Origin: Neelides folsomi
Taxonomy: Eukaryota; Arthropoda; Collembola; Neelipleona; Neelidae
Assembly: GCA_034687125.1 (NCBI GenBank)
Contig: JAQGBZ010000047.1
Coordinates: 62,001-126,000, forward strand
Length of the DNA stretch: 64,000 bases
Direction: 5' to 3'
Program-made: the position numbers and the translations under genes
The notes under the pieces: generated by a model
Databases searched by the model: none
The model's input: the letters and a program-made list of their open reading frames with translations, nothing else
What the model was told of the DNA's origin: nothing
Shown: piece by piece, positions 49,542 to 63,811 of the stretch
How the letters are laid out: the number at the start of each line of letters is the position of its first letter
Numbering within the stretch: position 1 is the first letter of the stretch

Positions 49542-52500
49542 CTGCCAACAAACCCAACATTATTGAATAACCCACAGCTATCAAGATATGATTTAATTAT
49601 CATCAATGACAATTTGGAATTGTCTGGTAGAAGGATTGGACATGGAAACGTGATATGTTGAAGAAAAAAACTTTTCCTTACCCGATGTGAAGTAAAAGAG
49701 GGAGTTGGAGAAGAAGCTGCATTTGCGATCTTTTCATCTCATTCCATCATTTACCGACAAGTTGAAAGGTTTCCTTTGAGGAAAAGCTAAAAGCTTTTTA
49801 GTAACAATAAAACTCTAAAATTGACCCCTCAATGCAAATTACGAGAGCAAAGAGAGAAAGTACGGAGAAGTGAAGGAGAAACCAAATTGATTTTACCTTT
49901 TTGGAAAAATGGAATTTTTTTTATATATTTTACAAAAATGCTTAGTTCACACTTTTTTACGGCCTTATAAAATGGTTTTTATGATTTTCTTATGAAAAAT
50001 AACGATTTACATGGGACTTTGAATATTAGGTGAATGATTCCCCGGTTGGCACAAATGTGGACAATTATGATGATGAAAAAGTGTAAAATGAGCTGAGGTT
50101 CGTGGAAGATTCCTTGGAAAGCGCAGATTTGTATGAATGAGGGGAAATTGTAAAATTTGAGGATAAATTGATTGAGCGGATCGGAAGAACTTTTTTTCCA
50201 AATTCCCCCAAGTGCTTCGATATTTCAATAATGGGGAAGTGTTGAGAGAAAGTTTTGGGACGTGAGGGAAGAAGATGATGGTCGACAGGGGTGTTTGGCA
50301 AGACTGAGTGAGCCACAAGTTTGTGAGGGAGGTTTTGTTCCCCGAATTCGGACGCCCCACTCAGAATAACCCGGAGAGCCTCCCGGAGAAGAAGAATGAA
50401 AACTCCCACCGAAACTCGTAAATGAAGACTCAACGTAATTCAACCCTTTTCATCAGAAATCACTTGAAATTTAGAAAAACCTATTCAGTTTCAAGGAACT
50501 TAATACTTTTGACACGGAAATAAAATCCCTCTCATCACTTACAATACATTCATTGTAAGGAACATATGAGATATGTATGTTTTTATTCCTATATGATTTC
50601 TTTACGTTTATTAAATTCGTTAATTAAATACTTTCACACGCATCAAGTCCCAGTTCATTATTTGCTTTTTCATTATATTATTTTCATAACTTTTTCGAAT
50701 AAATTTTCTTTTCCATAAAACATTGGGCGAAAAGTGAAGTTTTAATAAATCTATTTACCTTTTCTTTTCCAAATATGCCTCAAGTTCCCAAAAGTTAAAA
50801 AAATGGAAATTGAACTTTTTGTAATAAAGCTCTCTTCGTTTGTTGTTAAATAAATTTATTAAATTTCCAACTTTCATTTCACTTTCTTCAACTTAATAAA
50901 AAATTGCTCTCATATTTCACTTTCATCTCCAATGTGAACTTGGAACAATTCCAGCCTTCTTGTGCGTGCTTGTGTATAAACAAATATTTTTTCCAATATG
51001 TAGTAAATGAATACAAATTTGTATATTCTTTCTACATTTAATCAAATCTTGGGATTTCCTAATCAAAGTCGACATTTTTTCCATTTCTTATTACGCTATT
51101 CCACCTGAGACAAGGTGTGCCGCCTTGTAATGGAATTATCCTGAAATTGGAATGGAGGCTGAAGGAGAAATCTTCTCCTACATACATTATGCATAAATAT
51201 AATTATCTATATAAATATAATATAATACATGTATGTATATGTTCCATATTTGTACTATCGGTACAAACAAGCGATATGAGAGTTTTACACACGAACATAA
51301 AAATACCATACAAATCCCATGATTCTCCTTGCATGTAGTCAATACTAAAAATCCATTACTTATGCAAAAGCTATCCCTATTTGCGTGAAGGAACTCTAAA
51401 GACACGCGAATTTCCCGTCTTTGAACATTTACAAAGGTGCGATAAACCATTTTCAATTCATTCACAAATCAGAGAAATGCCAAACACCTAAGCTCCCTTT
51501 TCTGATTTTCGTAATAAAGAAGCTTAAATTTAGTTTACAACTAAAAAGGTTTCCTCATACAAATACTCACCGTTGTACAATATATAAAATGAAGAATATT
51601 GGTATCATAAATAGGTATAAGTAACTGTATATCTAACAGTAACAATATGTAAGTATTTATCATGTAATGCTTTATATGTAATGGGTATTTATGTATATGT
51701 ATAGTATAAATATATTATATTAGTATGTATATAGTAAAAGTATACTTGTATATAGTAAAAATAGTTAAGGATTAGATTTTTATACAAGATGGACTTTTTG
51801 AAATACGTGCTTTAGATATACCGATGTAAGATCTAATAATATTTTATGTGGGTACTTGGTATAATATGATAATTCCAAGTTGTATAATGCAGGGTGTTAA
51901 TATGAAATCTTGGGTGATTTAAGTATTTGAAGGAGTCTAAAATAAATGATCAAGTCAAGGGGGGGTATGGTGATGGGAGTAATTTAGTCCCGCGGATGTT
52001 TTCCCGAATCTCCGAAAAGGAGACAATTTGTGTTCGAACGGGCCTTTGAAATCTATTTCCCCATTAAACCCCCCTAATAGACCCCAATGGAGGGCATTTG
52101 AGGTCTTTGGAGCGAGAGAGGCATTGAGCACTTGGCCGCCTCCTCAGCCTGAATTATTGACCAAATCCTGTAAATCGGCCATTAGACTGAGGAAGTGCGG
52201 GCGGGTGAAAGAGACCCTAATTGGCCACCGAATGAGGCGAGAGAGAAATCATTTATTTAAACCACTCAAACTCACTCTCGACTCAAAGGTGTTGAAACAA
52301 TAAAGACCAACAAATCAAACCAAATCAACCTTCTTCGTCCCATTCACTAATTCTCATAAAAAATGAATCTTAACAACTTATTTTAAAATTATGATTACCT
52401 TAGTTATTCTTCAAAAAATTAAGTGCCCTTTTATAACCTTATAAATTTCAATAAATGGGGACTCAAATTGAGAATCCTATAGTAGCACATGTTAAGTGTA

Positions 52501-54088
52501 GGTACATGCATTATAACTATGTACTTAAAGATTGGGAGGAGAGATTTAATAAATCACACGGGACAGGTTCGTTTAAAAGTAAAATTTATTTGACAAGTAA
52601 GTCATTTAAAAAGTAATTCAATTAACTTTTGATTCTTTTTCTTCCCCAAGAATACGACAAATGAAATGATCAAAGATGATAGGAATTAAATAAATTAGGG
52701 AGAATTAAAGCTCATTTATTTAAAAAAAACCCAAGAATTGAATATTAAAGGTAAAAGCCTGTTTTTAAAAACCAAATCATATTAATCCAAAGTAACAAGA
52801 CGATTAAAGCTCAAAAAGTACACAAATGGGTTATTTTAGCATCCTACTTTTTCTAGAAAAAAACAACGTTAAAAAACTATTTCATAAATAAAACAATGAA
52901 TATCTACGAATTCAACTAAATAACTAAACATTGATGTTATCACTAAATCTGCTTCTAAATTACAATTCAATTCTTACATTTAAATCTTAATTACACTTAA
53001 ACTTAGTTACATTTAAAATCTTAATTGCACTTAAAATCCTACACGTGAATTGTCGAGCATTGTCAACTGTGCAATATATTGTAAGTATTAGGGCATACAG
53101 TAGTATGTTATTATTAATAACTAAAAAAGTATCATCTTACTAAAAAGTCACTAAAGTGTTTAATTACTAAAAAGGTCCATGTGAGTGAAGTGGAGGAAGG
53201 AGGTGAAAAAGGGTTGAGATGAAAAAGAGTCTCTGAAGGATTTTGAAGAGTTGAGAGGTCTCAAAGTTTTTTGTAATTACATGACAAAAGGAAAGGTCCT
53301 CTCAAAGGGGACAAAGTTTGAAGTGTTAATTTGGTGTTCAGGTGTAAAGACATCTTTCCAAGGAAGGAGAAATTTAAAGTTGTCACGTCATTTGCCATTT
53401 CCCCCCTCAGAAACCACTTTGGCACGGCGTGTGTCAATTCCTTCCAAAACCCCTCAGCATTCGACCAAATGTGGAGAAGGAAACTGTGAGGAGTCATCTG
53501 CATAAATAATTAATTCATATCTGGGGAAATAATTGGAAATGTCTACAAAAACCCTCCAAGAAATTCCAAGCTGATTCAAGGTGCAGAGTATATAACTAAA
53601 CAATTAAAAATCATTAAGGTAGTGAGAAGAGAAATCATTAAAAATCAAGCCTGACAATTTGATAACTATTTATTTTAAAAATTCTCGTGTCCTAATTGGC
53701 GAGATTGTTAAAAAGTAAACAATATTCTTATACATTATATTACTTATCATTAAAACATCCTTATTAATCCTTACATATTTCATTTTAATTAAAGCATTTA
53801 TCATATTAATTAAGCATAGCTCATATTAATTAGTTACTTTCACGTTTCACCTAATTTATGAAATACTGACAACGCAGGTTTCAACACTTAACAAATATAT
53901 AATTGATGTATGTTCCGGAACTAGCACTTTTTTAGCCAAGGGCACTAAACAGGAAATTCCAATTTTATTCCTTAAACTATTTAACTGTTCTAAAAGTAAG
54001 TAATAAGTAAGATATGTATTTAAGATGTAATTAAACTGAATATTATTACCACTAGAGGATTCATTGTATGTCAAAAAAGAATAATTAT
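49542..54088. other. Region between the channel gene and the ZP gene
   Basis: Should hold the missing 5' exon(s) and promoter of the channel gene and the 3' UTR of the ZP gene. A GC-richer minus-strand patch at 50000-50440 has a hydrophobic open frame but lacks an in-frame ATG, so it is only a weak candidate for the signal-peptide exon. The remainder is AT-rich; ORFs at 52028 and 53251 look random. Confidence 0.5.
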
Positions 54089-57000
54089 TTAGTTGTGGTG
54101 GTGATTTGATGAATGTTGATTTGGGAAAGGGATGAGGAATGGACGGCGGCCGCCGGCGGACAGCCGATCGTACACACTTCTGAAAATCACTTCTGGCGAG
54201 GTCGAGAAGACAGTGGACGGCGGAGAATGTTGAGACGCATTGTCCAACAACCCGCCTTTGGCCCATTCACGCTGTTTGGCCCGATAGAAGAACCAAAAGC
54301 TGCACACGATCCCCATTTGCAACAACAATACCGTCACGATCGCCCCAACCACGCTACCCTTTGAACTGCACACGTAACCTTCAGGTCCCCCTGAAAAAAA
54401 TAATTTATTAAACCCAATTCAAACCGTTCGTTCATTTCAAGAACGAACATTTCAATTCAAGTACAAGGATTTATCTTTCATGCGGATGGTTCAATTCAAA
54501 TTCGCTCTTTGATGTAAATAATCAAATGGTTGGCCAAATAACAAAGTTTAGAAAAATACAAGAATGACTTAAAAATGTATGATCGGTCCAAGTTTAAAAA
54601 AATAATTGAATTCTGTGGAATCTAACGGAAATCGTTTGATAATAAATTTGGTCTTTGAGGGGAAAACCCTTGGGATCCAACATGGAAAATTGGGAAAAGG
54701 AGAAGATCGGGATTTGAGAAAGAATGGAGGTAAGAAAAGGTATATATTGTAAATATAAGAAAATCTACATACATATTACTAGTATATAGAGTCATACACT
54801 AGTTATTCTTATAAATACAAAAGACGATATATGTAAATATAAGGAATACAAGGAAGGATATTTTTACATATAAAAATGTATATATAATAAATAAAAGGAG
54901 CTTAGAAATCTCTCTAAGAAAGGGTTTAAAAGAAATGGGAGTTGAATCAATCTTTGAGTGCCGATAATTGGATGATTAAGGAGATTGAAATGGGTGGAAG
55001 TTGACCATTGAGGGTCATCCGATGGCTTTTTCCTTTCACATCATTGATTCACAAGCCACTGGGAAGATTCCTCAAATTCCTTCTTTCATCTCGCCCACAA
55101 CTCCGCCCAATCACGACTCCCCTCAAGCTACAACAAAGCCCGGGTTCTCCACACAGCTCCCATTTACACATCCAACAACAGCTTTCTTCAGGTCTCTTAA
55201 TTAACCAAATTTAATTACCATCAGCTCGCAAGTGTAGACTCGAGATTTAATTATAAATAATACGACCCATTGTTCAAAAATTAATAAAATACTTCCCAAT
55301 TTAATTACTAACAAGAAATTTCCCAAATTAATAAAAATAAATAAATAAAAAGGTGACAATTTTAATAAATTATTAAAATAAATGAGGATTTACTAACTAT
55401 TAATATTAACAATAATTCCTTAAATTATAAAATATATGAAAGAGGATGAAATAGATGAGATTGTCAAAAGCAGGAAGGGTGTTTGGTCAAGTGTCCATCG
55501 AGTGGAAGTTCTTGACACTGGAAAAGTCATCAAGTCACGTCAGGCCCCTCATGGATGAATCAAGTGGACGTAAAAATTGGAAATTTCTGGCCCAGTTGGT
55601 CCAAAAACTCCTCATCAAATAAGGGTCTAATTACAATGAAGACTTTGGAGTCAAAAGGAACTCTCCTTTGATCTTCACTGTTAACTTCCCCCAAACTTCG
55701 AACCCAAAAGACTTTTCCCACACCATTCACAATTTAAATACAATTTAAATCCCCACATTCTCCCTCAAATCCCTTCCAACCCCAGTTCCTATTAAAACTG
55801 GATGATGAATTTATCCCTCATATTTCATAAAAGATCAATTGCTGTTACAAGTTCCTATACCTAGAGCTAATAAATATTATTATCTTGTCTGTCGGAATCT
55901 TGACATTTGTATTCCAGTGTAAGAAATAATAAATATTATTTATACCTATGTTTACTGTATATACTACTTGATGTGATTTATTTTTCTACCTATTTACGAA
56001 TGTTTGAACTCTATATAATTATGTATACCATACATATCTAACATGAAACTCATATAGGATTAATATTAATGTATATAGTTGTATGTATTGAAGTTGTATG
56101 ATTTGGTAAGTTTTATTTCAATGGTTATCTCCCCCAGTTTGCTTCGTTGGCCCCACACGCCCCAAATGGTAAAAAAACGATTGAAATTGAAGAAAAGTTG
56201 TGGAAGCTTCTTGGCGTGTAAGCGGATTCCAAGATGGGCCTCGTTGTCCCTATTGTGTCTCTGCATTGGACCAATTCCCTAAATTATTCTTCAATTCACT
56301 AGGAGTGATAAGGAGAAGATCTCAAAAAGTCATTTCCTTTCCTTACACCTCCTTCCACACCACCAACCTCTCAAATTAATAACCAACATAAAATGCACAA
56401 TTCAAAACAGAATTAAAAATGATGAAGCTGGACGGGAAAAATGGATCCGATCAATTCAGGATTCAGGGATTTCCCTTTCAAAAAAATATAAAAATATGTT
56501 TATCCACAATTGATGGGTTTTCTTCAAAGATGAGAAGATCGTCGTGGGAATTTTGAACCCTTCCGATTGAGTTCATAAGAACCGGTGAAGCATGAATCCC
56601 TCCATTGTTGGCTACATATTCGGAGTATATCTACAGTAGTACATATACCTGGAAGGAGGTTTGGAGGGATGGATCCGAAAGGGCGGGTGGAGTTGAGCCG
56701 TCTGGTCCCCGGTTCCCATGCATCGGTGTTCAACGGAAGATTTGCCTCGTCCGGAGTCCGCACCACGAGCTGTGCCACACAAGAAATATCTCAAAAATGT
56801 GAAGTGAACCCTTAGGAGAATTTGAGAGTTGTCAATAAAGAAACTTTACGTTTCCCTCTCTAACTCTGCCAAAGTGCCAGATTCAAAGTTTCCTTCCATA
56901 AGGAAAACCATCAACCTTTATATTTATGATTTGATTCAAACTCACAATCTCCTAATTTACCATTCAAATGATAAGGACCGGGAAAGTTGTAAAAAAGATG

Positions 57001-60000
57001 TTTTGAATAACAAATTTCATCACGCTCCCATTACAAACATACACAATTTCCCAGAGGAGAAAGTTGAACAAAAAAGGAAATCAAAATGTTTCATCGAAAT
57101 TGAACCCAACCTGTAGTTGTTCAATTTCTATATAGAAATTAATTATAATTTAATTGTTTAATCCCAACCTGTAGTTGTTCAATTTCTTTATAGAAATTAA
57201 TTGTAATTTAATTGTTTAATCCCAACCGCAAGGTTTCTCCATCTGCCCCTGGCGGTTGGGGGGAATCGGGAGGAAAGGCGGAAATTACTTTTGAGTGAAT
57301 CGGGAGAGCTCCAGGAAGGTCAGGCATCGGTTTGGCCGTTGTCGTGTCGGCCGGAGAATTCAAACTTCCTCGATGTTCAACTCCGGCTGTCGTACTCGGC
57401 CGCATCGTTGTGGCCCCAGTTGTGGTCGTTTCAATCGCGGCTGTCGAAGTTTCAATTGAGGGCAACGCAGTGGCTCTTCCGCCCATTTCTCCTCCTATCA
57501 AAACATTTTAAATATAAAATACATGATCTAAAATACATCTCTTCCGAGATAAAGTAATAAATAGAACGAGGGAAAGATCTTGCAAAAGGCAAAGGAAGGC
57601 ATATAACAATATATATGCAATATAATAATATATTTTATATATTACTGTCGCGTATCCGTCTATGTAGATACAATGTTATACTAATATATTTACTACGTGT
57701 CTGTATGTATAATATATATTTATATTATATCTGTATGAGCATAAAAGTAGTATATGAGTCCTCGTAACATCAATTTGCGTTTTGTTTGGCGAGGAGGCGA
57801 AGGATCAAATTGAAGTCAATAAAATAAATAGGAGATGTATTATGCATGAGGAAACGGCCGAGGCCTCCCCACACATTACAGATTTACAATTTTCAATCCA
57901 CAATGGGGATGTATCTTATTTTATTGAAGAATTGAGGGGCATTGGAGTGTGAGGAGGGCTGATTGATTCCAATGAGATTTGGGTCACCCGGATCTCTTTT
58001 ATACTTTCCCTCCAATATAAAACAGTTACAGCCGCCCAAATTCAAACCTCCCTTTACGATGATGAAGGATGGCATTTCCCTATATATGCTCCAATCACAC
58101 ATCCAGACTTAAGGTCTTACACAAAGGCCCAACAGCTCGAACATAACCAATGGAATAGTAGTTCAAGAAATATCTATAGTATGAGATATATGAGATACTA
58201 TTCTATCATATAAGTATATAATATATATGATATATGTAGCTATCAAATGAAATATGTCTATATTAGATATTTAGAAAAATCTATGAAATAAGTTCCCAAA
58301 TATGTTTGAATAGGACTCAACTCAACTGTTTGTAAAGTAGGGAATATGCGGCTTTAAAATATGCGATTTGGAAAAAAAAGTTTTTGAAAAATTCCCAAGA
58401 GCCCGTCAAACCAAACTAAATATGACGCAATGTCTTAGAAAATATTGGGAGTGTCGTCTGAGAATTTATGAAGTTGTGGCTATTGATAAGACGACTATTG
58501 GGGCAGCGAAGTGAAAAATGAATCACAATCAAGTTTCTCCACTTTCTCCGTTAATTGGATTCCCCCTTTAATTAATCCCTTCCGTCCTTTTTAATGAGGG
58601 ACCTGAGTTGAAGTCCCCAACTTTTGTATAGGATTTTCCGGTCGACCGGATTTTGAAAAAATTCCTCCGATCTTTCCCCATTTTTTGTCCAATTGGAGGA
58701 GGAAAGAAGTCTTGGGCTGGAAGGCTGTAGATCAGAGGAAGCTTTTTAAGATAAGTGGAACTATAATTTTACGTCTTCAATAAAGAATGGTGAAAGGATA
58801 AAAATGAAAATGTGAGCCACTTCTTCATGTTCCGGGAGATGAAAAGGAAAAAAGGACTGTGTATTGTTAGATCCAAAGGGCTCAAACCCTATTATTAAAA
58901 TGGGAAACCATTTGTTGGCAAGTTAGAAAAGGTCAATGGACATGTAAGAAGTATATAAGTGGATTCGAAATAGGAAGACAATTCCACTTAAAATGGAAAT
59001 GACTCTGGTGAAGGTTTATTAATTCCCAATAATTTATTCCTCCCAATAAACCCAAAATGGTTCATGAAGTGTTCTTTCTATTTGATCCAATTAGGAAACC
59101 AATCCCAAATATATACCTTTACCAAATTCCAACATTGAGAAATTTGAAATCCAACAAAATTGTATTTTTCTCCCGAATGGAATATTGTGATATAACAATA
59201 AATACCAAATAGGTTTGTCAACATTTCTCAATGGTATATTTATGTAGATGGTCGTGGTATTGTGAATGGGGGTGTGAGATGTTTATGTATCATATTATGA
59301 CTGGTTTATGTTTTATGCCATGTGGGGTTTATATATCTGCTAAATGGGAATTGATCCCATAAATCCCTCCGAGTTTGTTCTCTCCGGGAAAGACATTTAG
59401 TATATGGGGATAATTGTTTGGATGAGTAAGGGCGTGAATCCGGAGGATTTTCTTTTGTAGTGTCCTGGGGTTTTTCAATTGAACCAAGGTCGAGTTCTTA
59501 CTCAAAGTCGTCGTCATTCCCTCGGCCGGCCGCACTTCCGCCTTCCCAAATTGAAACACGTTGTACTTGTAGGAGTCGATGTGGGTCGTCTCGTTAGCTG
59601 CTGTGATTGGGGCCGGAGCAATGATTGGAGCTGAGATGGCCATCTCTTCCGCAGTGAGGTCCTGAGTTCCGTTGACGGAACGTCGACGACGTCCAAAGGA
59701 CTCCAAATTCCCTTGGCACCGAACCTAATAAATGGAATTGAAAACACTTCATCAGCCCTCCATTTAAATACATTTCCGCCCTCCTTGGATTCAATCTGGC
59801 CTCGTTCTAAACAGTTGTAGAACAACCCGGGAAATGCCCTAAAGCACAAAACCCGGGGAATAGCCCGAAAAGAGTGTAACATTGGGAAATAAGTTGTTCT
59901 ATATAATAAAATGCATGTAATATAATCTTCGAGATTGGGCGATGATGAGGGTTTGGGAAACAAGGCGAGACGTGATGGAATCGTCAAAGAGATCTCATCC

Positions 60001-63000
60001 GGTGTGTTTGAGGGTCTATTAAGAAACATATTGGGTATACAATTGTATGTAGATCTCTTTCCTTATTATTATCCCAGACCTCGCTCATCCTCACGTCTCG
60101 CCCGAATCTCTGACAAGGGGAATTGGGAAGACTCCGCACATTAACTTCTCCATTCCACGGTTCCCAAACTTCACGCCGACTCTCCACAAGGTCAAAATCT
60201 CACTTGATCTCTCTCATCCCAAACTTCACCCAACTCACCATATAAATACATATATCATATACAAAAAATGAAAGATAGTACAAGGGAGTAATTAAATAAA
60301 ATGTAATTAATACAATAGCAATAGAACAATAAAAGTCTCGGGGCAATCTTAAAGGAATAAAGGTTTCCATTATAAAATTAGAATAAATAAATATTATACC
60401 AAATAATAAGTAGAAAGGATATTGAGGGCGGGAGTGATCAATAATCAAGTTAAGACTCCCAGTTATGGATGAACAAAAGGGGCTTATAGGAGATGTAATC
60501 CGCTTACCGGCTGACACAAATCCTGGCAAAACTGGACCGTGGCTACAAAATTGACTGTGGCTGTAGAGGGAAAGCGGAAGGCCTTGAAGTCCGCGAACAA
60601 ATTCCTCGTCCCGCGTTCGGCTTCCAACCCTGGAAAGACGTTTGGATCCCTCGGACACCTAGAAAAAGGAAAAAGGCCGTTAATCCGCCCGGAAGAATCT
60701 CGCCCATCCTCCACGGACGGAATATCAAAATGGCCCACAATTAAATTAAATCTCCCCCCCCATTCGCCAAAATTCACTCCGTGGATTCAAACAATGGCGG
60801 ACATCACAGGTGGATCCGCCATTAGACCTAAAACATAATTACTCCCCACATACATATCCTTTATATCCATATAAGAATGTACATTCCATATATAATATGA
60901 TTGCTCAATGGAGGTTCCTTCATTTCATATAATAAATAGAGCGATAAAAGAAAATGAGGAATTCGCGGGATTTTCCCACCTGGTCATAAAATTCTTTCAA
61001 CCGTGTCTTAAAACAATAAGTGGGTTACTTTACAGGAGAAATGGAGTAAATGATCATTTATAAAACAAATAAGAAAAAAGGCTCATTTATTCCAAGGATC
61101 ATCAAAAATGGCCCGCCATCAATAAATACAGTAGGACTGTTGAACTATTTGTGGCCAAGTTTTTTTAAAAAATAGAAAAGGAAAAAAAGTTATGCATTGG
61201 GGAATCTTTGGATTGATGGAATGAATTGGTAAGAATTTCCTCAACTTTCCTGCCCACCCGACAAACTTCCAGAGAAGAAGGTTCTAATGGGCGGGTGATG
61301 AGAGTCGGGCTGAGCCAGCAATATTTCTCATCGTCATGAGAAGCGGAGAGAGTTGGACGTAGGTAATCCAATTGAGTCATTGGCTCTAAATGAGCTCCTT
61401 CCAATTCTCAAACTTCCATCAACGATCAGGGAGGGAAAAGATGCAAAGGATGTTCAACTCCTATTAATTTTCATCCATCCCCTTTGTGGAACCAACATTT
61501 TGATTCTTCATGATGGCTCTTAATCTTTCAACCTTCCTTCCTCTATCAAGAAAGGAGAAATGATGATGAAGGGAAACAAGTGGTAGAAGGAGGATTGGTA
61601 TAAAAACCCCTTTTCCCCCACACACGTGGTCTTAAGTGTATATAGTAGAGTACATATACATACCTGTATATATGCAATAGTATATAGTAAATATAAGAAA
61701 AATGGACAAATCCCCATTCCACCCCATCCAATCCTTTTATAAATGAAATTAAAATGGAATTAATTTGAGGATCAATTTGAGGATCAATTGGAGTCTTTTG
61801 AGCGTATGAAGCCCATCAACATCTCGACTCTGTTGAACTCTGTTCATGGTTGAATGGAACGGAGAAACTTTCCATCCTTCCCAATCTCCTTTTCCTCCTT
61901 AATTTATTCCAGGCCTTTGGAGCTCTTTTCCCTCACACGTTTCTCGGAGAGTAGCGGAAAGTGGAGGAAAATTTGAAAATGATGGGGCGGTCATCTGGGA
62001 TTCTGGTTGGTGGGGAAAAGATATGAGGAATATTCATTTAAAATTTCTACCCGATGTTGTCGACCAAAGTGAGGAGTTCGCCGTACTCCGTCCGAGCTTC
62101 CAAATTCCGTGCAAAGATTCCGAAGGCGGAGGAGGGATCAATTTCTATCCGGAGTTGAAGTTCTTCTCCAAGTCCCACCACCGACGCGTCTTGACCATTC
62201 CGCATTACAATCCTCATTCGAACATTGGGAGTTGGAGCCGTGTTGGTCACGATGTTCGTCCCAGTCGGTCGAAATGGCACACTGTGAAAAACTCTTCATT
62301 AAATACTACTCAAATCTCCTACTCGGGGAATCAAAGGATTGATGACAATTTTGTGAATAATATATAATTTAGTGGCTATCTCTTTTAGATCATCCGGTTC
62401 AACAAATATTTGCTCCAATCCGCTTTCTCATCTCCCCGAGAGCCCTTTTAGATGATGAGTTCTACTGGGCCTCGAGGGTGCTTTAAATATGTAAATATCC
62501 CTATCAGACTCACAGAAGAAGAACCAAAACCTCTTACAAATTCTTCCCTATTAAATATTCAAAGTTGGATAGATCAACTTTTTTACTCGCTCAAACTTTT
62601 ATTCAATTTCTCTCACCGCTCCTCGTATTAACTTCATAACTTCATTTCTCATCTAGATTAAAATTTCCATATATTGAATGGTCCATTATTCCATATAATA
62701 TAACTTATCAATTTTGATAGAAGTATAAAACTGCTTATATATTTACGTATTCCACACTTACTAAAAGTAGATATCATAGGTATAAGGATTAAGGTCATAT
62801 CATAAACATTTCCGCCCTCAACCTTCAAACCCAATGATGGTGAAGAGGATCAACATTTGATGAACTGAAATTGACCATCCGGTTTGAAAAATATCGGGGA
62901 TAAGTTTTGGACCTCTTGGAGAAGCAATAAGATGAAAGGGGATATTTATATATATATATTGTATAGTTCCAATATGTGAAATCTGAAGAGTCCATCACCC

Positions 63001-63811
63001 TCCTAAATCCCTATGATAGAGAAGTCAAAAGGACAGATTAGATTTATTGGATCCAGCGACCCATCCAATTCACACGGCCCTCATAACTTCTCCATTCCAA
63101 AACAAAACATATCGCGCCCCATCCTTTCGCCCTTACAAAGGGCTTCAAGACTGATCAAATGATAATGTCCCTCTGATTTATGGATCTTATTTTATTACCT
63201 TACAGGATTTCATGTGGAGTGGAAGTTGTTTAGACCTTAATAAATTTGTACACAAATAGCAATCAACGTCCTTTGGTTTGCTATTTCGGTATTTGAGGGG
63301 GGAAAGGGTTTATGGCCACCTTTATGTTCCTTTTAATCAACTTCCACCTAGCCAATGGCTCACACAGATGGACCTAAAATAAATTGCCCAATCATTTACT
63401 CATCAACCCCACAACGTCACAACTTTCCAACAAAAGCAGTACATTTGGACATTGAGGGACGTTGGTGGTTGATCATTGCCCAACATGGAAATGTATTTTT
63501 TGCCCTCAAATGATGATGGAAATTGACCGGAAGTGTAACTCTCTTTTTTGCAGAATGTGTATGATTTGGATAATGGTAACGGAAGTTGATTGTTCCTGGA
63601 CAATGTCCTTCCGGTCTAATTGGCAGGTGACTCACGTGACTGAGATGCCGCCGCCCTCATGGTCTCTGGATCCGGGACCTCCGTTAGGTGCATAGGACAC
63701 GGTCTGGTCATTGGCATCAAAGGAGCATTCAACCCTCACGGTTTTGTCCGACTCTTGCATGATCACCGGATTTTGCTGGATCACTACGTGGTTCACATAT
63801 CGCCCTCGACC
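54089..63811 (-). CDS. ZP-domain apical matrix protein (nyobe/neyo/trynity-like), 5' part outside window
   Basis: Membrane-anchored zona pellucida protein of the type that organises cuticle and apical extracellular matrix. Seven exons, minus strand: 63636-63811, 62051-62281, 60508-60658, 59502-59724, 57289-57494, 56649-56769, 54089-54390; 469 residues in the window, phases all consistent. Visible: RYVNHVVIQQNPVIM and VECSFDANDQTVSY (ZP-N part), VPFRPTGTNIVTNTAPTPNV, EIDPSSAFGIFARNL (ZP-C), GCPRDPNVFPGL, FADFKAFRFPST and QFCQDLCQPVRC. A furin site RRRRS follows (consensus cleavage site), then a Thr/Pro-rich linker and a transmembrane helix GAIVTVLLLQMGIVCSFWFF with a short cytoplasmic tail ending SNHHHN. 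N-terminal PAN domains, typical of this group, would lie beyond base 63811. Exon 57289-57494 could run on to a later donor, but only the GTAATT donor keeps phase. Confidence 0.92.
57105..57227. repeat. Tandem duplication, 58-bp unit
   Basis: CCCAACCTGTAGTTGTTCAA begins at 57105 and again at 57163; the 58-bp units differ at only a few positions, and the first seven bases (CCCAACC) follow once more at 57221. It is located just 3' (minus-strand sense) of ZP exon 57289-57494, in the next intron. Confidence 0.93.

Noticed and set aside
50065-50433. Hydrophobic minus-strand frame as channel signal-peptide exon
   Set aside because: It has no in-frame ATG (starts TTG) and no clear phase-2 donor joining to 49541.
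59329-59501. Continuation of the ZP exon beyond 59502 to a stop near 59329
   Set aside because: The GTAAGA donor at 59501 gives exact phase to the Thr-rich exon at 57494 and retains the downstream membrane anchor; reading on would give a secreted truncated form, possible but unsupported.
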